Positions 1 to 9,817 are shown, counted from the stretch's first letter. The stretch: DNA of 64,000 nucleotides from Streptomyces sp. NBC_01446 (GCF_026340095.1 NZ_JAPEPO010000001.1:5170001-5234000); one strand, 5' to 3'. Numbers and translations are program-made. The notes: generated by a model not told the origin, from the letters alone.

Positions 1-23
1 GCGTAGGAAAGAAGGCAATTCGC

Positions 24-995
24 ATGAGCAGCAACGAGACGCCCCGCGGTCCGGTCGACTCCTCCCGCGTCCCGCGGTACGCCGGTCCCGCCACCTTCGC
101 CCGGCTGCCCCGCCTCGACGAGGTGGGCACCGCGGACGTGGCCGTCGTGGGCGTGCCCTTCGACACGGGCGTCTCGTACCGGCCGGGCGCCCGCTTCGGC
201 GGCAACGCGATCCGCGAGGCGTCCCGGCTGCTGCGCCCCTACAACCCGGCGCAGGACGCCTCCCCGTTCGCCCTCGCGCAGGTCGCGGACGCCGGTGACA
301 TCGCGGCCAACCCGTTCAACATCAACGAGGCCGTCGAGACGATCGAGGCCGCGGCCGACGACCTCCTCGGCACCGGCGCCCGCATGATGACGCTCGGCGG
401 CGACCACACCATCGCGCTGCCGCTGCTGCGCTCGGTCGCCAAGAAGCACGGCCCGGTCGCGCTGCTCCACTTCGACGCGCACCTCGACACGTGGGACACG
501 TACTTCGGCGCCGAGTACACGCACGGCACCCCGTTCCGTCGCGCCGTCGAGGAGGGCATCCTCGACACCGAGGCCCTCTCCCACGTCGGCACGCGCGGCC
601 CGCTGTACGGCAAGCAGGACCTCACCGACGACGAGAAGATGGGCTTCGGCATCGTCACCTCGGCGGACATCTACCGCCGCGGCGCCGACGAGGTCGCCGA
701 CCAGCTGCGTCAGCGCATCGGCGACCGCCCGCTGTACATCTCCATCGACATCGACTGCCTCGACCCGGCCCACGCGCCCGGCACCGGCACCCCCGAGGCC
801 GGCGGCATGACCTCGCGCGAGCTCCTGGAGATCCTGCGCGGCCTGTCGTCCTGCAACCTCGTCTCCGCCGACGTCGTCGAGGTCGCCCCGGCCTACGACC
901 ACGCGGAGATCACCGCCGTCGCCGCCTCGCACACCGCGTACGAGCTGACGACGATCATGTCCCGCCAGATCGCGCAGAGCCGCGCGGCGAAGTAG
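24..995 (+). CDS. speB: Agmatinase-family ureohydrolase
   Basis: This 323-residue cytoplasmic enzyme would hydrolyse a guanidino compound, most likely agmatine to putrescine and urea. The arginase-family dinuclear manganese site is complete: GGDHT gives His128, the stretch FDAHLD gives Asp151, His153 and Asp155, and SIDIDCLDP gives Asp242 and Asp244. The segment [11 protein letters not shown] just after these ligands is also typical of the family, and the length is normal. The ATG at 24 has a purine-rich stretch (GAAAGAAGG) upstream. A TPP-dependent enzyme gene follows after about 100 bp on the same strand, so the two may act in one polyamine or guanidino-acid pathway. Guanidinobutyrase or guanidinopropionase cannot be separated from agmatinase by eye; the family call is firm, the substrate is not. 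Confidence 0.85.
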   Translation: MSSNETPRGPVDSSRVPRYAGPATFARLPRLDEVGTADVAVVGVPFDTGVSYRPGARFGGNAIREASRLLRPYNPAQDASPFALAQVADAGDIAANPFNINEAVETIEAAADDLLGTGARMMTLGGDHTIALPLLRSVAKKHGPVALLHFDAHLDTWDTYFGAEYTHGTPFRRAVEEGILDTEALSHVGTRGPLYGKQDLTDDEKMGFGIVTSADIYRRGADEVADQLRQRIGDRPLYISIDIDCLDPAHAPGTGTPEAGGMTSRELLEILRGLSSCNLVSADVVEVAPAYDHAEITAVAASHTAYELTTIMSRQIAQSRAAK

Positions 996-1013
996 TCCCC
1001 GTCGGGTTGTGGG

Positions 1014-1041
1014 CACTCGTTCCGCGGGGGAGGAACGTGTG
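1014..1041 (+). terminator. Possible weak terminator hairpin
   Basis: An imperfect hairpin lies 18 bp after the agmatinase stop. CAC and CGTTCC pair with GGAACG and GTG around an 8-nt loop, with one T-T mismatch and no T-tract. It may only partly separate the two genes. Confidence 0.3.
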
Positions 1042-1098
1042 GGCACAACCCGGCCACCGGGCCGCACCCGACCGACCACGCCACGCCCCGAGGGACCC

Positions 1099-2772
1099 AT
1101 GACCCACGACCACGACCTGGAACTGCTGCCCACCGCCGCGCAGACGACGGCCGCGCTGAACCCGCCCGCCGGCCGCAACGGCGGCGACCTCGTCGTCGAG
1201 ACCCTGCACGGCCTCGGCGCGTCCACCGTCTTCGGCCTCCCCGGCCAGCACGCGCTCGGCATGTTCGACGCGCTGCGCCGCTCGGACCTGCGGTACGTGG
1301 GCCTGCGTGTGGAGAACAACGCGGGCTTCGCGGCCGACGCGTACGGGCGCGTGACCGGTGAGGTCGCGCCCCTCCTGCTCTCCACCGGACCCGGCGCGCT
1401 GATGTCGCTGGCCGCGCTCCAGGAGGCGGCGGCCGCGTCGGCGCCGGTCCTGGCCATCGGCAGCCAGATCCCGGTCGCCGGGCTCGGCGGCGGACGCCAC
1501 GGCTATCTGCACGAACTCCGCGACCAGCAGGCCTCGTTCCGGGACGTGGTCAAGTCCGTCCACACCGTGCGGACGCAGTCGCAGATCCCCTCCGCGATCG
1601 CCGCCGCCTGGGAGTCCGCCCTCACCGCGCCGCACGGGCCGGTCTGGGTGGAGATCCCGCAGGACGTACTCCTCGCGGCGACCACCCTTCCGGTCGTCAC
1701 GGCGATGGACGCGACCCCGCGCGACCTCGTGCCCCGCCCCGAACTGACCGCTGTGGCAGCCGACTTGCTGTCGCGCGCCGAGCGTCCCGTGATCATCGCG
1801 GGCGGCGGCGTCGTACGGTCGGACGCGAGCGGCAAGCTGGTCGCGCTCGCGGAGAAGGTCAACGCCCCGGTCGTGTGCACCTTCGGCGGCAAGGGCGCGT
1901 TCCCCTGGGAGCACCCGCTCTCGCTCCAGTCGTGGATGGAGGACCGCCACACGACGGACCTCCTGGAGGACGCGGACGTCCTGCTGGTCATCGGCTCGGG
2001 CCTGGGCGAACTCTCCTCGAACTACCACACGTTCGCGCCGCGCGGCCGGGTGATCCAGATCGAGGCGGACGCCGGAAAGCTGGAGTCCAACCACCCGGCG
2101 CTCGGCATCCACGCCGACGCGCGCCTGGCGCTCTCGGCGCTCCTGGAGACGGTCACCGAACGCCCGGACCCGTCGGTGTCCGAACGGGTCGCGACGCTCC
2201 TCGCGGCGGTCCGCGAACGCCTCGACGGCCAGGACCTGTCCTTCGAACGCGAGATCCTGGGTTCGGTGAGGGCGGCACTCCCGGCCTCCTCCCCCTCCTT
2301 CTGGGACATGACGATCCTGGCGTACTGGGCCTGGTCGGCATGGCCGGGCGCGCTGCACTCGGCGCAGGGCGCGGGCGGCCTCGGCTACGGCTTCCCGGCC
2401 GCGCTCGGCGCCGCCGCGGCCGACCCGTCGAAGCCGGTCCTCGCGGTCTCGGGCGACGGCGGCGCGATGTACTCGATCGCGGAACTGGCCACGGCGAAGC
2501 AGTACAACCTGCCGGTGACCTGGCTGATCGTGGACGACGGCGGCTACGGCATCCTGCGCGAGTACATGACGGACGCGTTCGGCGAGGCGACGGCGACGGA
2601 GCTCGCCCGCCCGGACTTCGTGGCACTGGCGGAGTCGTTCGGGGTCCCGGGCGTACGGACGTCCCCGGAGACGCTGCGCGCCGACCTGGAGAAGGCACTC
2701 GCGGAACCGGGCCCGTCGGTCGTGGTGCTCCCGGCACTGCTGAAGATGTTCGCGCCTACGCATCTGGGCTGA
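1099..2772 (+). CDS. TPP-dependent enzyme, acetolactate synthase-like
   Basis: This 557-residue member of the acetolactate synthase/benzoylformate decarboxylase superfamily has the usual order of pyrimidine-binding, central and pyrophosphate-binding domains. The cofactor-activating glutamate is visible as Glu72 in RVENNAGFAADAYGR. The TPP/magnesium motif begins with GDG at residues 452-454 and ends in VDDGGYG, where many relatives have NN, so the second half is slightly divergent. The ATG at 1099 follows GAGGGACCC; an upstream in-frame GTG at 1009 would add 30 arginine/proline-rich residues unlike the family. No separate regulatory subunit is next door, which argues against the biosynthetic acetolactate synthase. 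Its position behind agmatinase suggests work on a keto acid of polyamine or guanidino catabolism; this is inference, and the substrate is unknown. Confidence 0.8.
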   Translation: MTHDHDLELLPTAAQTTAALNPPAGRNGGDLVVETLHGLGASTVFGLPGQHALGMFDALRRSDLRYVGLRVENNAGFAADAYGRVTGEVAPLLLSTGPGALMSLAALQEAAAASAPVLAIGSQIPVAGLGGGRHGYLHELRDQQASFRDVVKSVHTVRTQSQIPSAIAAAWESALTAPHGPVWVEIPQDVLLAATTLPVVTAMDATPRDLVPRPELTAVAADLLSRAERPVIIAGGGVVRSDASGKLVALAEKVNAPVVCTFGGKGAFPWEHPLSLQSWMEDRHTTDLLEDADVLLVIGSGLGELSSNYHTFAPRGRVIQIEADAGKLESNHPALGIHADARLALSALLETVTERPDPSVSERVATLLAAVRERLDGQDLSFEREILGSVRAALPASSPSFWDMTILAYWAWSAWPGALHSAQGAGGLGYGFPAALGAAAADPSKPVLAVSGDGGAMYSIAELATAKQYNLPVTWLIVDDGGYGILREYMTDAFGEATATELARPDFVALAESFGVPGVRTSPETLRADLEKALAEPGPSVVVLPALLKMFAPTHLG

Positions 2773-2800
2773 GGCGACCAGCAGATCGGTCGATCACGCG

Positions 2801-2832
2801 ACGGCCCCCGGGAGATGTCTTCCGGGGGCCGT
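2801..2832 (+). terminator. Intrinsic-type terminator hairpin
   Basis: ACGGCCCCCGG pairs with CCGGGGGCCGT around a short loop, 28 bp after the TPP enzyme stop. The stem is very GC-rich and lacks a T-tract, which is common in Streptomyces terminators. Confidence 0.7.
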
Positions 2833-2998
2833 CGGCGTGTCCGGTCCCTGGTCCGCCAGGGGTTGCGTACGGGGTGCCGAGCAGCTCCATGACGCGCTCC
2901 CGGATCTGTCGGGGTTCGTACAACCCTTCGCCCCCATTCGAGAGTCATCTGAAACGAGTGCGCTGGAGGCGTGCTCGTTTCGATCTGGGGGGAACCGC

Positions 2999-3925
2999 AT
3001 GACTCGCCGAATATCCATACGTGCTGCCCGCGTGCTCCCGGCGGTCGTCGCCGCCGGGGTGCTCGTGCCCGTGGTCGCGGGTGCCGCGCCCGCGTCCGCC
3101 GCGACCACACCGCAGGTCACCTGTACCTCCGGCAAGGCCGGCCTCGCCGCGAAGATTCAGAAGGACATCACCGCCGCCCTCGCGACCCGTAAGGGCACCG
3201 TCGCCGTCGGGCTCTACGACCGGACCACGAACACCACGTGCTCGCTCCGGGCCACGTCCTCGTACGACTCCGCCAGTGTCGTGAAGGTGACCGTTCTCGC
3301 CACGCTGCTCTGGGATGCCAAGAAGACCAACCGGTATCTGACGACGCGCGAGGCGAACCTCGCCACCGCCATGATCACCAAGTCGGACAACGCGGCCACC
3401 ACATCGCTGTGGAAGCAGCTCGGCACGACGAAGGTGAAGGGCTTCCTGAAGGCCGCCGGGATGACGCGGACCGTGCCGGGGTCCGGCGGCTACTGGGGGC
3501 TGACCCAGATCAACGTCCAGGACGAGCAGAAGCTGCTGTCGCTGGTCACCGCCAAGAACTCCGTCCTCAGTGACAACTCCCGCGCCTACATCCTCAAGCT
3601 CATGGGGAAGGTCGTGTCGTCACAGCGGTGGGGCACCCCGGCCGGTGCGCCCTCGTCCGTCGCCGTGCACGTCAAGAACGGCTGGCTGGAGCGCTCCACG
3701 CACGGCTGGCGTGTGCACAGCATCGGCGCGTTCGACGGGGGCGGCCACGACTACACGATCTCCGTGCTCACCCACGGCAACAGCACGATGAGTTACGGCG
3801 TGAACACGATCCAGGGCGTGGCCAAGGCGATCCACAAGGACCTGATCCCTACCGCCCCGGCGGCGTCCCGCTACACGCCGACCACCACCCCCAAGGAGGC
3901 GTTCGTCGCCGTGCCCGAAAGCTGA
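2999..3925 (+). CDS. Secreted class A beta-lactamase-fold serine hydrolase
   Basis: This 308-residue exported protein has a signal peptide of about 38 residues (basic start, hydrophobic core, cleavage near ASA-AT). The serine beta-lactamase/penicillin-recognising motifs are all present: Ser93-Val-Val-Lys96 (SxxK), Ser129-Asp-Asn131 (SDN) and Lys226-Asn-Gly228 in place of KTG/KSG. The ATG at 2999 follows a strong GGGGGGAA site and begins the signal peptide; an earlier in-frame GTG at 2837 would bury it. No clear omega-loop ExxLN motif was recognised, so many such Streptomyces proteins may be low-activity or non-canonical hydrolases, and real beta-lactam hydrolysis cannot be claimed. The gene stands alone between a terminator and the ABC exporter. 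Confidence 0.8.
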   Translation: MTRRISIRAARVLPAVVAAGVLVPVVAGAAPASAATTPQVTCTSGKAGLAAKIQKDITAALATRKGTVAVGLYDRTTNTTCSLRATSSYDSASVVKVTVLATLLWDAKKTNRYLTTREANLATAMITKSDNAATTSLWKQLGTTKVKGFLKAAGMTRTVPGSGGYWGLTQINVQDEQKLLSLVTAKNSVLSDNSRAYILKLMGKVVSSQRWGTPAGAPSSVAVHVKNGWLERSTHGWRVHSIGAFDGGGHDYTISVLTHGNSTMSYGVNTIQGVAKAIHKDLIPTAPAASRYTPTTTPKEAFVAVPES

Positions 3926-4059
3926 CGGACCCGGGACCTGAGGACCAGGGCGGCTCGGACCTTGGTCCCGGTCTGCTCCCCGTTTTGTTGCGGCGGGATG
4001 AAATCCGCCGGTCTCCGCGTTGGGCCTCTCGGCAGGTCAGGACAACAGGAGGCGGACAC

Positions 4060-7000
4060 GTGGCGGAGCAACGGGGCTGGGGTCGGCGTCTCGCCGGGTA
4101 CGCGTGGCGGTACCCGAAGGACGTCGTGCTCGCGCTCGGCGCGTCTCTGGGCGGCATGGCCGTCATGGCGCTGGTGCCGCTGATCACCAAGGTGATCATC
4201 GATGACGTGGTCCAGGACCACACCCGCTCCATGGGCCCGTGGGCGGGCGCTCTGATCGGCGCCGCCCTCGTCGTCTACGTCTTCACCTACATCCGCCGCT
4301 ACTACGGTGGCCGCCTCGCGCTCGACGTCCAGCACGACCTGCGCAACGAGATGTACGGAACGATCACCCGGCTCGACGGCCGGCGCCAGGACGAGCTGTC
4401 CACCGGCCAGGTCGTCGGCCGGGCGACCAGCGACCTCCAGCTCATCCAGGGCCTGCTCTTCATGCTCCCGATGACCATCGGGAACGTCCTGCTCTTCCTG
4501 ATCTCCCTCGGGATCATGGCGTGGCTGTCCCTGCCGCTCACCCTCGTCGCGCTCGCCGTCGCCCCCGCCCTCTGGTTCATCGCCAAGCGCAGCCGCTCCC
4601 GCCTCCACCCCGCCACCTGGTACGCGCAGGCGCAGGCCGCCGCCGTCGCCGGGGTCGTGGACGGGGCCGTCTCCGGCGTACGCGTCGTGAAGGGCTTCGG
4701 GCAGGAGGACCAGGAGACCGGGAAGCTCAGGGAGGTCGGGCGGCGGCTGTTCGCCGGCCGCCTGCGCACCATCCGCCTGAACTCCAAGTTCACCCCCGCG
4801 CTCCAGGCCGTGCCGGCTCTCGGCCAGGTCGCGATGCTCGCGCTCGGCGGCTGGCTCGCGGTCCGCGGCCAGATCACGCTCGGCACGTTCGTCGCGTTCT
4901 CCAGCTACCTCGCCCAGCTCGTCGGCCCCGTCCGTATGCTCGCCATGGTCCTGACCGTCGGCCAGCAGGCCCGCGCCGGCGTCGAGCGCGTTCTCGAACT
5001 GATCGACACGGAGCCGTCCATCGAGGACGGCAAGAAGGAACTGCCCGCCGACGCCCCCGCGACCGTCGAGTTCGACGACGTGTCGTTCTCGTACGAGGGC
5101 GCCGACCGGACCGTCCTCGACGGACTGTCCTTCGAGATCCCGGCCGGCCAGACCCTCGCCGTCGTCGGCTCCTCCGGCTCCGGCAAGTCGACCGTCTCGC
5201 TGCTCCTGCCGCGCTTCTACGACGTCACGCACGGCGCCGTCCTCGTGGGCGGCCACGACGTGCGCGAACTGACCCTCGACTCGTTGCGGGCCGCGATCGG
5301 GCTCGTGCCCGAGGACTCCTTCCTCTTCTCCGACACCATCCGCGCGAACATCGCGTACGGCGCCCCCGACGCGAGCGACGAGCAGATCGAGACCGCGGCC
5401 CGCGCCGCCCAGGCCGACCGCTTCATCGCGGAGCTCCCCGACGGCTACGACACGACCGTCGGCGAGCACGGCCTCACGCTCTCCGGCGGCCAGCGCCAGC
5501 GCATCGCGCTCGCCCGCGCCATCCTCACCGACCCCCGCCTCCTCGTCCTCGACGACGCCACGTCCGCCGTCGACGCGCGCGTGGAACACGAGATCCACGA
5601 GGCGCTGCGCGGCGTCATGGCCGGCCGCACCACCCTCCTCATCGCCCACCGCCGCTCCACCCTCGGCCTCGCCGACCGCATCGCCGTCCTCGACGGCGGG
5701 CGCCTCGCCGCGATCGGCACCCACGAGGAGCTGGAAGCCGGATCGGCCCTCTACCGGCGCCTGCTCACCGACCCCGACGAGCTCGGCGGGGTCTCGCCGG
5801 GCCACATCGCGCCCGCGCTCCGGGACGAGGACACCTCCGTACGCGACGAGCTGGACGCCGAGTTCGACGCCGAGCGAGGCATCACCCCCACCCTGTGGAC
5901 GGGTGACCGGGAGCCGAAGGACACAGCGCTCTCCGGGATGCCCGCGACGCCGGAACTGCTCGCGCAGGTCGATGCCCTGCCGGCCGCGACCGACGCCCCG
6001 GACATCGACGAGGCGCGCGCGGTGACGGCCGAGGAGTCGTACGGGCTGCGCCGCCTGCTGCGCGGATTCGGCGCGCCCTTGCTGATCAGCCTCGTGCTCG
6101 TCGCCCTCGACGCCGGCATGGGCCTGCTGCTGCCCGTGCTGATCCGGCACGGCATCGACGAGGGCGTGTCGCAGCTCGCGATCGGCGCCGTGTGGGCGGC
6201 CGCCGGGCTCGGCCTGGTCACCGTCCTCGTCCAGTGGTGCGCGCAGATCGGCGAGACCCGCATGACGGGACGCACCGGCGAGCGGGTCCTCTACTCGCTG
6301 CGCCTGAAGATCTTCTCCCAGCTCCAGCGGCTCGGGCTCGACTACTACGAGCGGGAGCTGACCGGGCGCATCATGACCCGGATGACGACCGACGTGGACG
6401 CCCTGTCGACGTTCCTCCAGACCGGTCTCGTCACCGCGTTCGTCTCCGTCGTCACGTTCTTCGGCATCATGGGCGCGCTCCTCGTCATCGACGTCCAGCT
6501 CGCCCTGGTCGTCTTCGCGACGCTGCCGCCGCTGATCGTCGGCACGTTCTTCTTCCGCCGCTCCAGCGTCAAGGCGTACGAACTCGCCCGTGAGCGTGTC
6601 TCGGTGGTCAACGCCGACCTCCAGGAGTCCGTCGCCGGGCTGCGGATCGTGCAGGCGTTCCGGCGCGAGCGCTCGGGCGCCCAGCGGTTCGCCGAGCGCA
6701 GCGGCGCCTACCGCAGCGCCCGTATCCGCGGCCAGTGGCTGATCTCGGTGTACTTCCCGTTCGTGCAGTTCCTGTCGTCCGTCGCCGCGGCCGCGGTCCT
6801 GATGGTGGGCGCGGGCCGGGTCGAGGCGGGCACCCTGACGACCGGCGCGCTCGTCGCGTACCTCCTCTACATCGACCTGTTCTTCGCGCCCGTGCAGCAG
6901 CTCTCCCAGGTCTTCGACGGCTACCAGCAGGCCACCGTCTCGCTCGGCCGCATCCAGGAGCTGCTCCAGGAGCCGACGTCCACGAAGGACGCCGAGGAAC

Positions 7001-7791
7001 CCCTCGACGTCCTCTCCCTGCGCGGCGAGATCGCCTTCGAGGACGTGGACTTCGCGTACGGGGCCGCCGACGGCTCCGAGGCGGCGCTCAGCGACGTGGC
7101 CCTGCGCATCCCCGCCGGGCAGACCGTCGCCTTCGTCGGCGAGACCGGCGCGGGCAAGTCGACCCTCGTCAAGCTCGTCGCCCGCTTCTACGACCCGACG
7201 GCGGGCCGCGTCACCGTCGATGGCACCGACCTGCGCGCCCTCGACCTGACGAGCTACCGCCACCGCCTCGGCGTCGTGCCGCAGGAGGCGTACCTCTTCC
7301 AGGGCACCGTGCGCGACGCCATCGCCTACGGCCGTCCCGACGCGACCGACGCCCAGGTGGAGTCGGCGGCCCGCGCGGTCGGCGCGCACGAGATGATCGC
7401 CACCCTTGAGGGCGGCTACCTCCATGAGGTCGCGGAGCGCGGCCGCAACCTGTCGGCCGGGCAGCGGCAGTTGATCGCCCTGGCCCGCGCCGAGCTCGTC
7501 GACCCCGACATCCTGCTGCTCGACGAGGCGACCGCCGCGCTCGACCTTGCTACGGAGGCCCAGGTCAACCAGGCCACGGACCGGATTGCGGGCAAGCGCA
7601 CGACCCTCGTCGTCGCGCACCGCCTCACCACCGCGGCCCGCGCCGACCGGGTCGTGGTGATGGCCGACGGGCGCGTCGCGGAGGACGGCACGCACGCCGA
7701 GCTCCTCGCGCTCGGCGGGCGGTACGCCGAGCTGTGGCGGACCTTCGCCGGCGAGCCCGAGCCCGAGGCGGAGATCAGCTCTTCGCTCTGA
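4060..7791 (+). CDS. Fused two-half ABC exporter (TMD-NBD-TMD-NBD)
   Basis: This 1243-residue membrane protein joins two complete type IV ABC exporter halves. NBD1 has Walker A GSSGSGKST near residue 371, signature LSGGQRQ and Walker B ending VLDDATSAVD near 495. NBD2 has Walker A GETGAGKST near 1025, signature LSAGQRQ and Walker B LLLDEATAALD near 1150. Each NBD is preceded by about six membrane helices. The catalytic glutamate is Asp in NBD1 and the signature of NBD2 has Ala for Gly; these two changes meet in the same composite ATP site, the pattern of heterodimeric exporters with one degenerate site. The GTG at 4060 is chosen because CAGGAGG lies 7-8 bp upstream. It probably exports a hydrophobic compound or drug; the substrate is unknown. 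Confidence 0.88.
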   Translation: MAEQRGWGRRLAGYAWRYPKDVVLALGASLGGMAVMALVPLITKVIIDDVVQDHTRSMGPWAGALIGAALVVYVFTYIRRYYGGRLALDVQHDLRNEMYGTITRLDGRRQDELSTGQVVGRATSDLQLIQGLLFMLPMTIGNVLLFLISLGIMAWLSLPLTLVALAVAPALWFIAKRSRSRLHPATWYAQAQAAAVAGVVDGAVSGVRVVKGFGQEDQETGKLREVGRRLFAGRLRTIRLNSKFTPALQAVPALGQVAMLALGGWLAVRGQITLGTFVAFSSYLAQLVGPVRMLAMVLTVGQQARAGVERVLELIDTEPSIEDGKKELPADAPATVEFDDVSFSYEGADRTVLDGLSFEIPAGQTLAVVGSSGSGKSTVSLLLPRFYDVTHGAVLVGGHDVRELTLDSLRAAIGLVPEDSFLFSDTIRANIAYGAPDASDEQIETAARAAQADRFIAELPDGYDTTVGEHGLTLSGGQRQRIALARAILTDPRLLVLDDATSAVDARVEHEIHEALRGVMAGRTTLLIAHRRSTLGLADRIAVLDGGRLAAIGTHEELEAGSALYRRLLTDPDELGGVSPGHIAPALRDEDTSVRDELDAEFDAERGITPTLWTGDREPKDTALSGMPATPELLAQVDALPAATDAPDIDEARAVTAEESYGLRRLLRGFGAPLLISLVLVALDAGMGLLLPVLIRHGIDEGVSQLAIGAVWAAAGLGLVTVLVQWCAQIGETRMTGRTGERVLYSLRLKIFSQLQRLGLDYYERELTGRIMTRMTTDVDALSTFLQTGLVTAFVSVVTFFGIMGALLVIDVQLALVVFATLPPLIVGTFFFRRSSVKAYELARERVSVVNADLQESVAGLRIVQAFRRERSGAQRFAERSGAYRSARIRGQWLISVYFPFVQFLSSVAAAAVLMVGAGRVEAGTLTTGALVAYLLYIDLFFAPVQQLSQVFDGYQQATVSLGRIQELLQEPTSTKDAEEPLDVLSLRGEIAFEDVDFAYGAADGSEAALSDVALRIPAGQTVAFVGETGAGKSTLVKLVARFYDPTAGRVTVDGTDLRALDLTSYRHRLGVVPQEAYLFQGTVRDAIAYGRPDATDAQVESAARAVGAHEMIATLEGGYLHEVAERGRNLSAGQRQLIALARAELVDPDILLLDEATAALDLATEAQVNQATDRIAGKRTTLVVAHRLTTAARADRVVVMADGRVAEDGTHAELLALGGRYAELWRTFAGEPEPEAEISSSL

Positions 7792-7874
7792 CGGCGGGAC
7801 CGGTGCAACCACCGGGTGTGTGTGCGGCGTCCGTTCATCAGTACGCTGTGGCACACGTGACTGGAGGGGCGACG

Positions 7875-8279
7875 GTGGGTGGAGGCATGAGCGAGGGCGC
7901 CATACGCAGACGGCTGGCGGCCGCGGCAGCAGTACTGACCTCCTCGGCGCTGCTGGCCCTCGCGGGGCCGGCCGTGGGCACGGCCCAGGCAGCGGCGCTC
8001 TGTCCCGGCCACAAGGTGCGCACCCTGCCGTTCTCCACCGGCAGGACGGTCCTCTACCGCAGCGGCAACTACCTCTGCGCGGTCACCCTCCCCAAGCGCG
8101 AAGGCGTACGGCAGAAGATGTCGGTCAGCGTGCAGGCGCGCGGCAGCAGGCCCGTTCAGGACAGCGGGCGCTACACCCACCACGCGGGACCGGTGACCGT
8201 CCACACGGGCCACCGCTGCGTGTGGGTGAGGGGCGCGGTCGGAGGGGCGTCGGTGAGCTCGGGCTGGATCTTCTGCTGA
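7875..8279 (+). CDS. Small secreted protein with four cysteines
   Basis: This 134-residue protein of unknown function has a classical signal peptide (twin Arg start, Ala/Leu core, cleavage near AQA-AA) and a mature part of about 95 residues. The mature part carries four cysteines (in ALCPG, YLCAV, RCVWV and the final IFC), enough for two disulfides. The GTG at 7875 is chosen because GGAGGGG ends 5 bp upstream; an ATG at 7887 is possible but has its purine run too close. The mature protein is basic and rich in Ser, Gly and Val. It sits between the ABC exporter and a secreted peptidase without obvious coupling. A secreted inhibitor or cell-wall-binding peptide is conceivable, but nothing in the sequence decides this. 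Confidence 0.7.
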   Translation: MGGGMSEGAIRRRLAAAAAVLTSSALLALAGPAVGTAQAAALCPGHKVRTLPFSTGRTVLYRSGNYLCAVTLPKREGVRQKMSVSVQARGSRPVQDSGRYTHHAGPVTVHTGHRCVWVRGAVGGASVSSGWIFC

Positions 8280-8380
8280 ACGCGTGCCCCGTGCGCTCAC
8301 AGAACACCAAGAACCCCTGACAGAACGGATGTTCCTCCGCTAGGTTCCGGTGCGCATCTGTGTTCTACAGGGGAGTATGC

Positions 8381-9808
8381 ATGCGCAATGCGCTGAGATG
8401 GTTGCTGGCGCTCGTGGTGCTGATAGGCACCGCGAGTACGGCCACAGCGGCCACCGCCGCTCAGGCCCGGCCGGCGGCCGCCGACACCAGTACCGATATC
8501 AAGGACCGGCTCCTCGCCATACCCGGCATGAGCCTGGTGGAGGAGAAGCCCTACACCGGCTACCGCTACTTCGTCCTCAACTACACCCAGCCGGTCGACC
8601 ACCGGCACCCGTCCAAGGGCACGTTCCAGCAGCGCATCACCGTGCTGCACAAGGACGTCAGCCGCCCGACGGTCATGTTCACCAGCGGCTACAACGTGTC
8701 CACGACGCCCAGCCGCAGCGAGCCGACCCGCATCGTCGACGGCAACCAGATCTCCGTGGAGTACCGCTACTTCACCCCTTCCCGGCCCGCCCCGGCCGAC
8801 TGGTCCAAGCTCGACATCTGGCAGGCGGCCAGTGACCAGCACGGCATCTACGAGGCCCTCAAGCCGATCTACGGCAAGAACTGGCTGACCACCGGCGGCT
8901 CCAAGGGCGGCATGACGGCCACGTACTACGAGCGCTTCTACCCGCGCGACATGGACGGCGTCGTCGCGTACGTCGCCCCGAACGACGTCGTGAACAAGGA
9001 GGACTCGGCGTACGACGACTTCTTCAAGACGGTCGGCCCGAAGGACTGCCGCGTGGCGCTGCAGAACGTGCAGCGCGAGACGCTGGTGCGCCGCGACGCC
9101 CTGGAGAAGAAGTACGCGGAGTACCTGAAGGCCAACAACTACACGCTGGACACGGTCGGTTCGCTGGACAAGGCCTACGAGGCCACCGTCCTCGACCTGG
9201 TGTGGGGCTTCTGGCAGTACCAGCCGTCGCAGACGGCGTGCGCCGAGGTGCCCGACGCCGCGACGGTCACGGACCAGGCGCTCTTCGACTACGTCGACGC
9301 GGTCGGCGGCTGGTCCTCGTACGCGGACCAGAGCCTCGCCACGTACACGCCGTACTACTACCAGGCGGGTACGCAGCTCGGCTCGCCCGACATCAAGCAG
9401 CCCTGGCTGGGCAACCTGTCGCGCTACGGCTACCAGCCGCCGCGCAACTTCGTGCCGCGCTCCATCCCGATGAAGTTCCAGCCGTCGGCGATGCGCGACG
9501 TGGACTCCTGGGTGCGCCACCACGCGACGCGGATGCTGTACGTCTACGGCTCCAACGACCCGTGGGGCGCCGAGAGGTTCCGTCCCGGCAAGGGCTCGAC
9601 GGACTCGTACGTGCTCACCGCCCCCGGCGCCAACCACGGGGCGAACGTCGCCGGTCTGAACGCCGACGACAAGACGTTCGCCACGGAGCGGATCCTGAAG
9701 TGGGCCGGGGTCTCCGCCCCCGCCGCGCAGGCCGCCAAGCCGCTGGCCCCGTACGACGCCAGGCTCGACAAGCGTGACGTCCAGCGCGAGCTGACCCTGC
9801 GGCCGTAA
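8381..9808 (+). CDS. Secreted S28-type serine peptidase (prolyl tri/tetrapeptidyl aminopeptidase-like)
   Basis: This 475-residue exported hydrolase has a signal peptide of about 34 residues (hydrophobic core, AxA-like cleavage around AAQARPA). The nucleophile elbow is Gly172-Gly-Ser174-Lys-Gly-Gly, followed by MTATYYERFYP, a pattern of the S28 group of Streptomyces prolyl tri/tetrapeptidyl aminopeptidases. The C-terminal GSNDPWG and PGANHGANV supply likely Asp and His of the triad. These enzymes trim proline-containing oligopeptides outside the cell. The ATG at 8381 has GGGGAG upstream. It is monocistronic, with a convergent lipoprotein gene 9 bp after its end, and probably contributes to extracellular protein use during development. 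Confidence 0.85.
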   Translation: MRNALRWLLALVVLIGTASTATAATAAQARPAAADTSTDIKDRLLAIPGMSLVEEKPYTGYRYFVLNYTQPVDHRHPSKGTFQQRITVLHKDVSRPTVMFTSGYNVSTTPSRSEPTRIVDGNQISVEYRYFTPSRPAPADWSKLDIWQAASDQHGIYEALKPIYGKNWLTTGGSKGGMTATYYERFYPRDMDGVVAYVAPNDVVNKEDSAYDDFFKTVGPKDCRVALQNVQRETLVRRDALEKKYAEYLKANNYTLDTVGSLDKAYEATVLDLVWGFWQYQPSQTACAEVPDAATVTDQALFDYVDAVGGWSSYADQSLATYTPYYYQAGTQLGSPDIKQPWLGNLSRYGYQPPRNFVPRSIPMKFQPSAMRDVDSWVRHHATRMLYVYGSNDPWGAERFRPGKGSTDSYVLTAPGANHGANVAGLNADDKTFATERILKWAGVSAPAAQAAKPLAPYDARLDKRDVQRELTLRP

Positions 9809-9817
9809 CCGCCGGGG

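Noticed and set aside
2999-3925. Calling the serine hydrolase a true antibiotic-resistance beta-lactamase
   Set aside because: The SxxK and SDN motifs are present, but no convincing omega-loop glutamate motif was recognised and KNG replaces KTG.
3871-7854. A 1327-codon open frame on the minus strand opposite the ABC exporter
   Set aside because: It is antisense to a gene with full ABC motifs, and is composed of Arg/Asp/Gly/Glu-rich sequence without domains. Long antisense frames are expected at this GC content.
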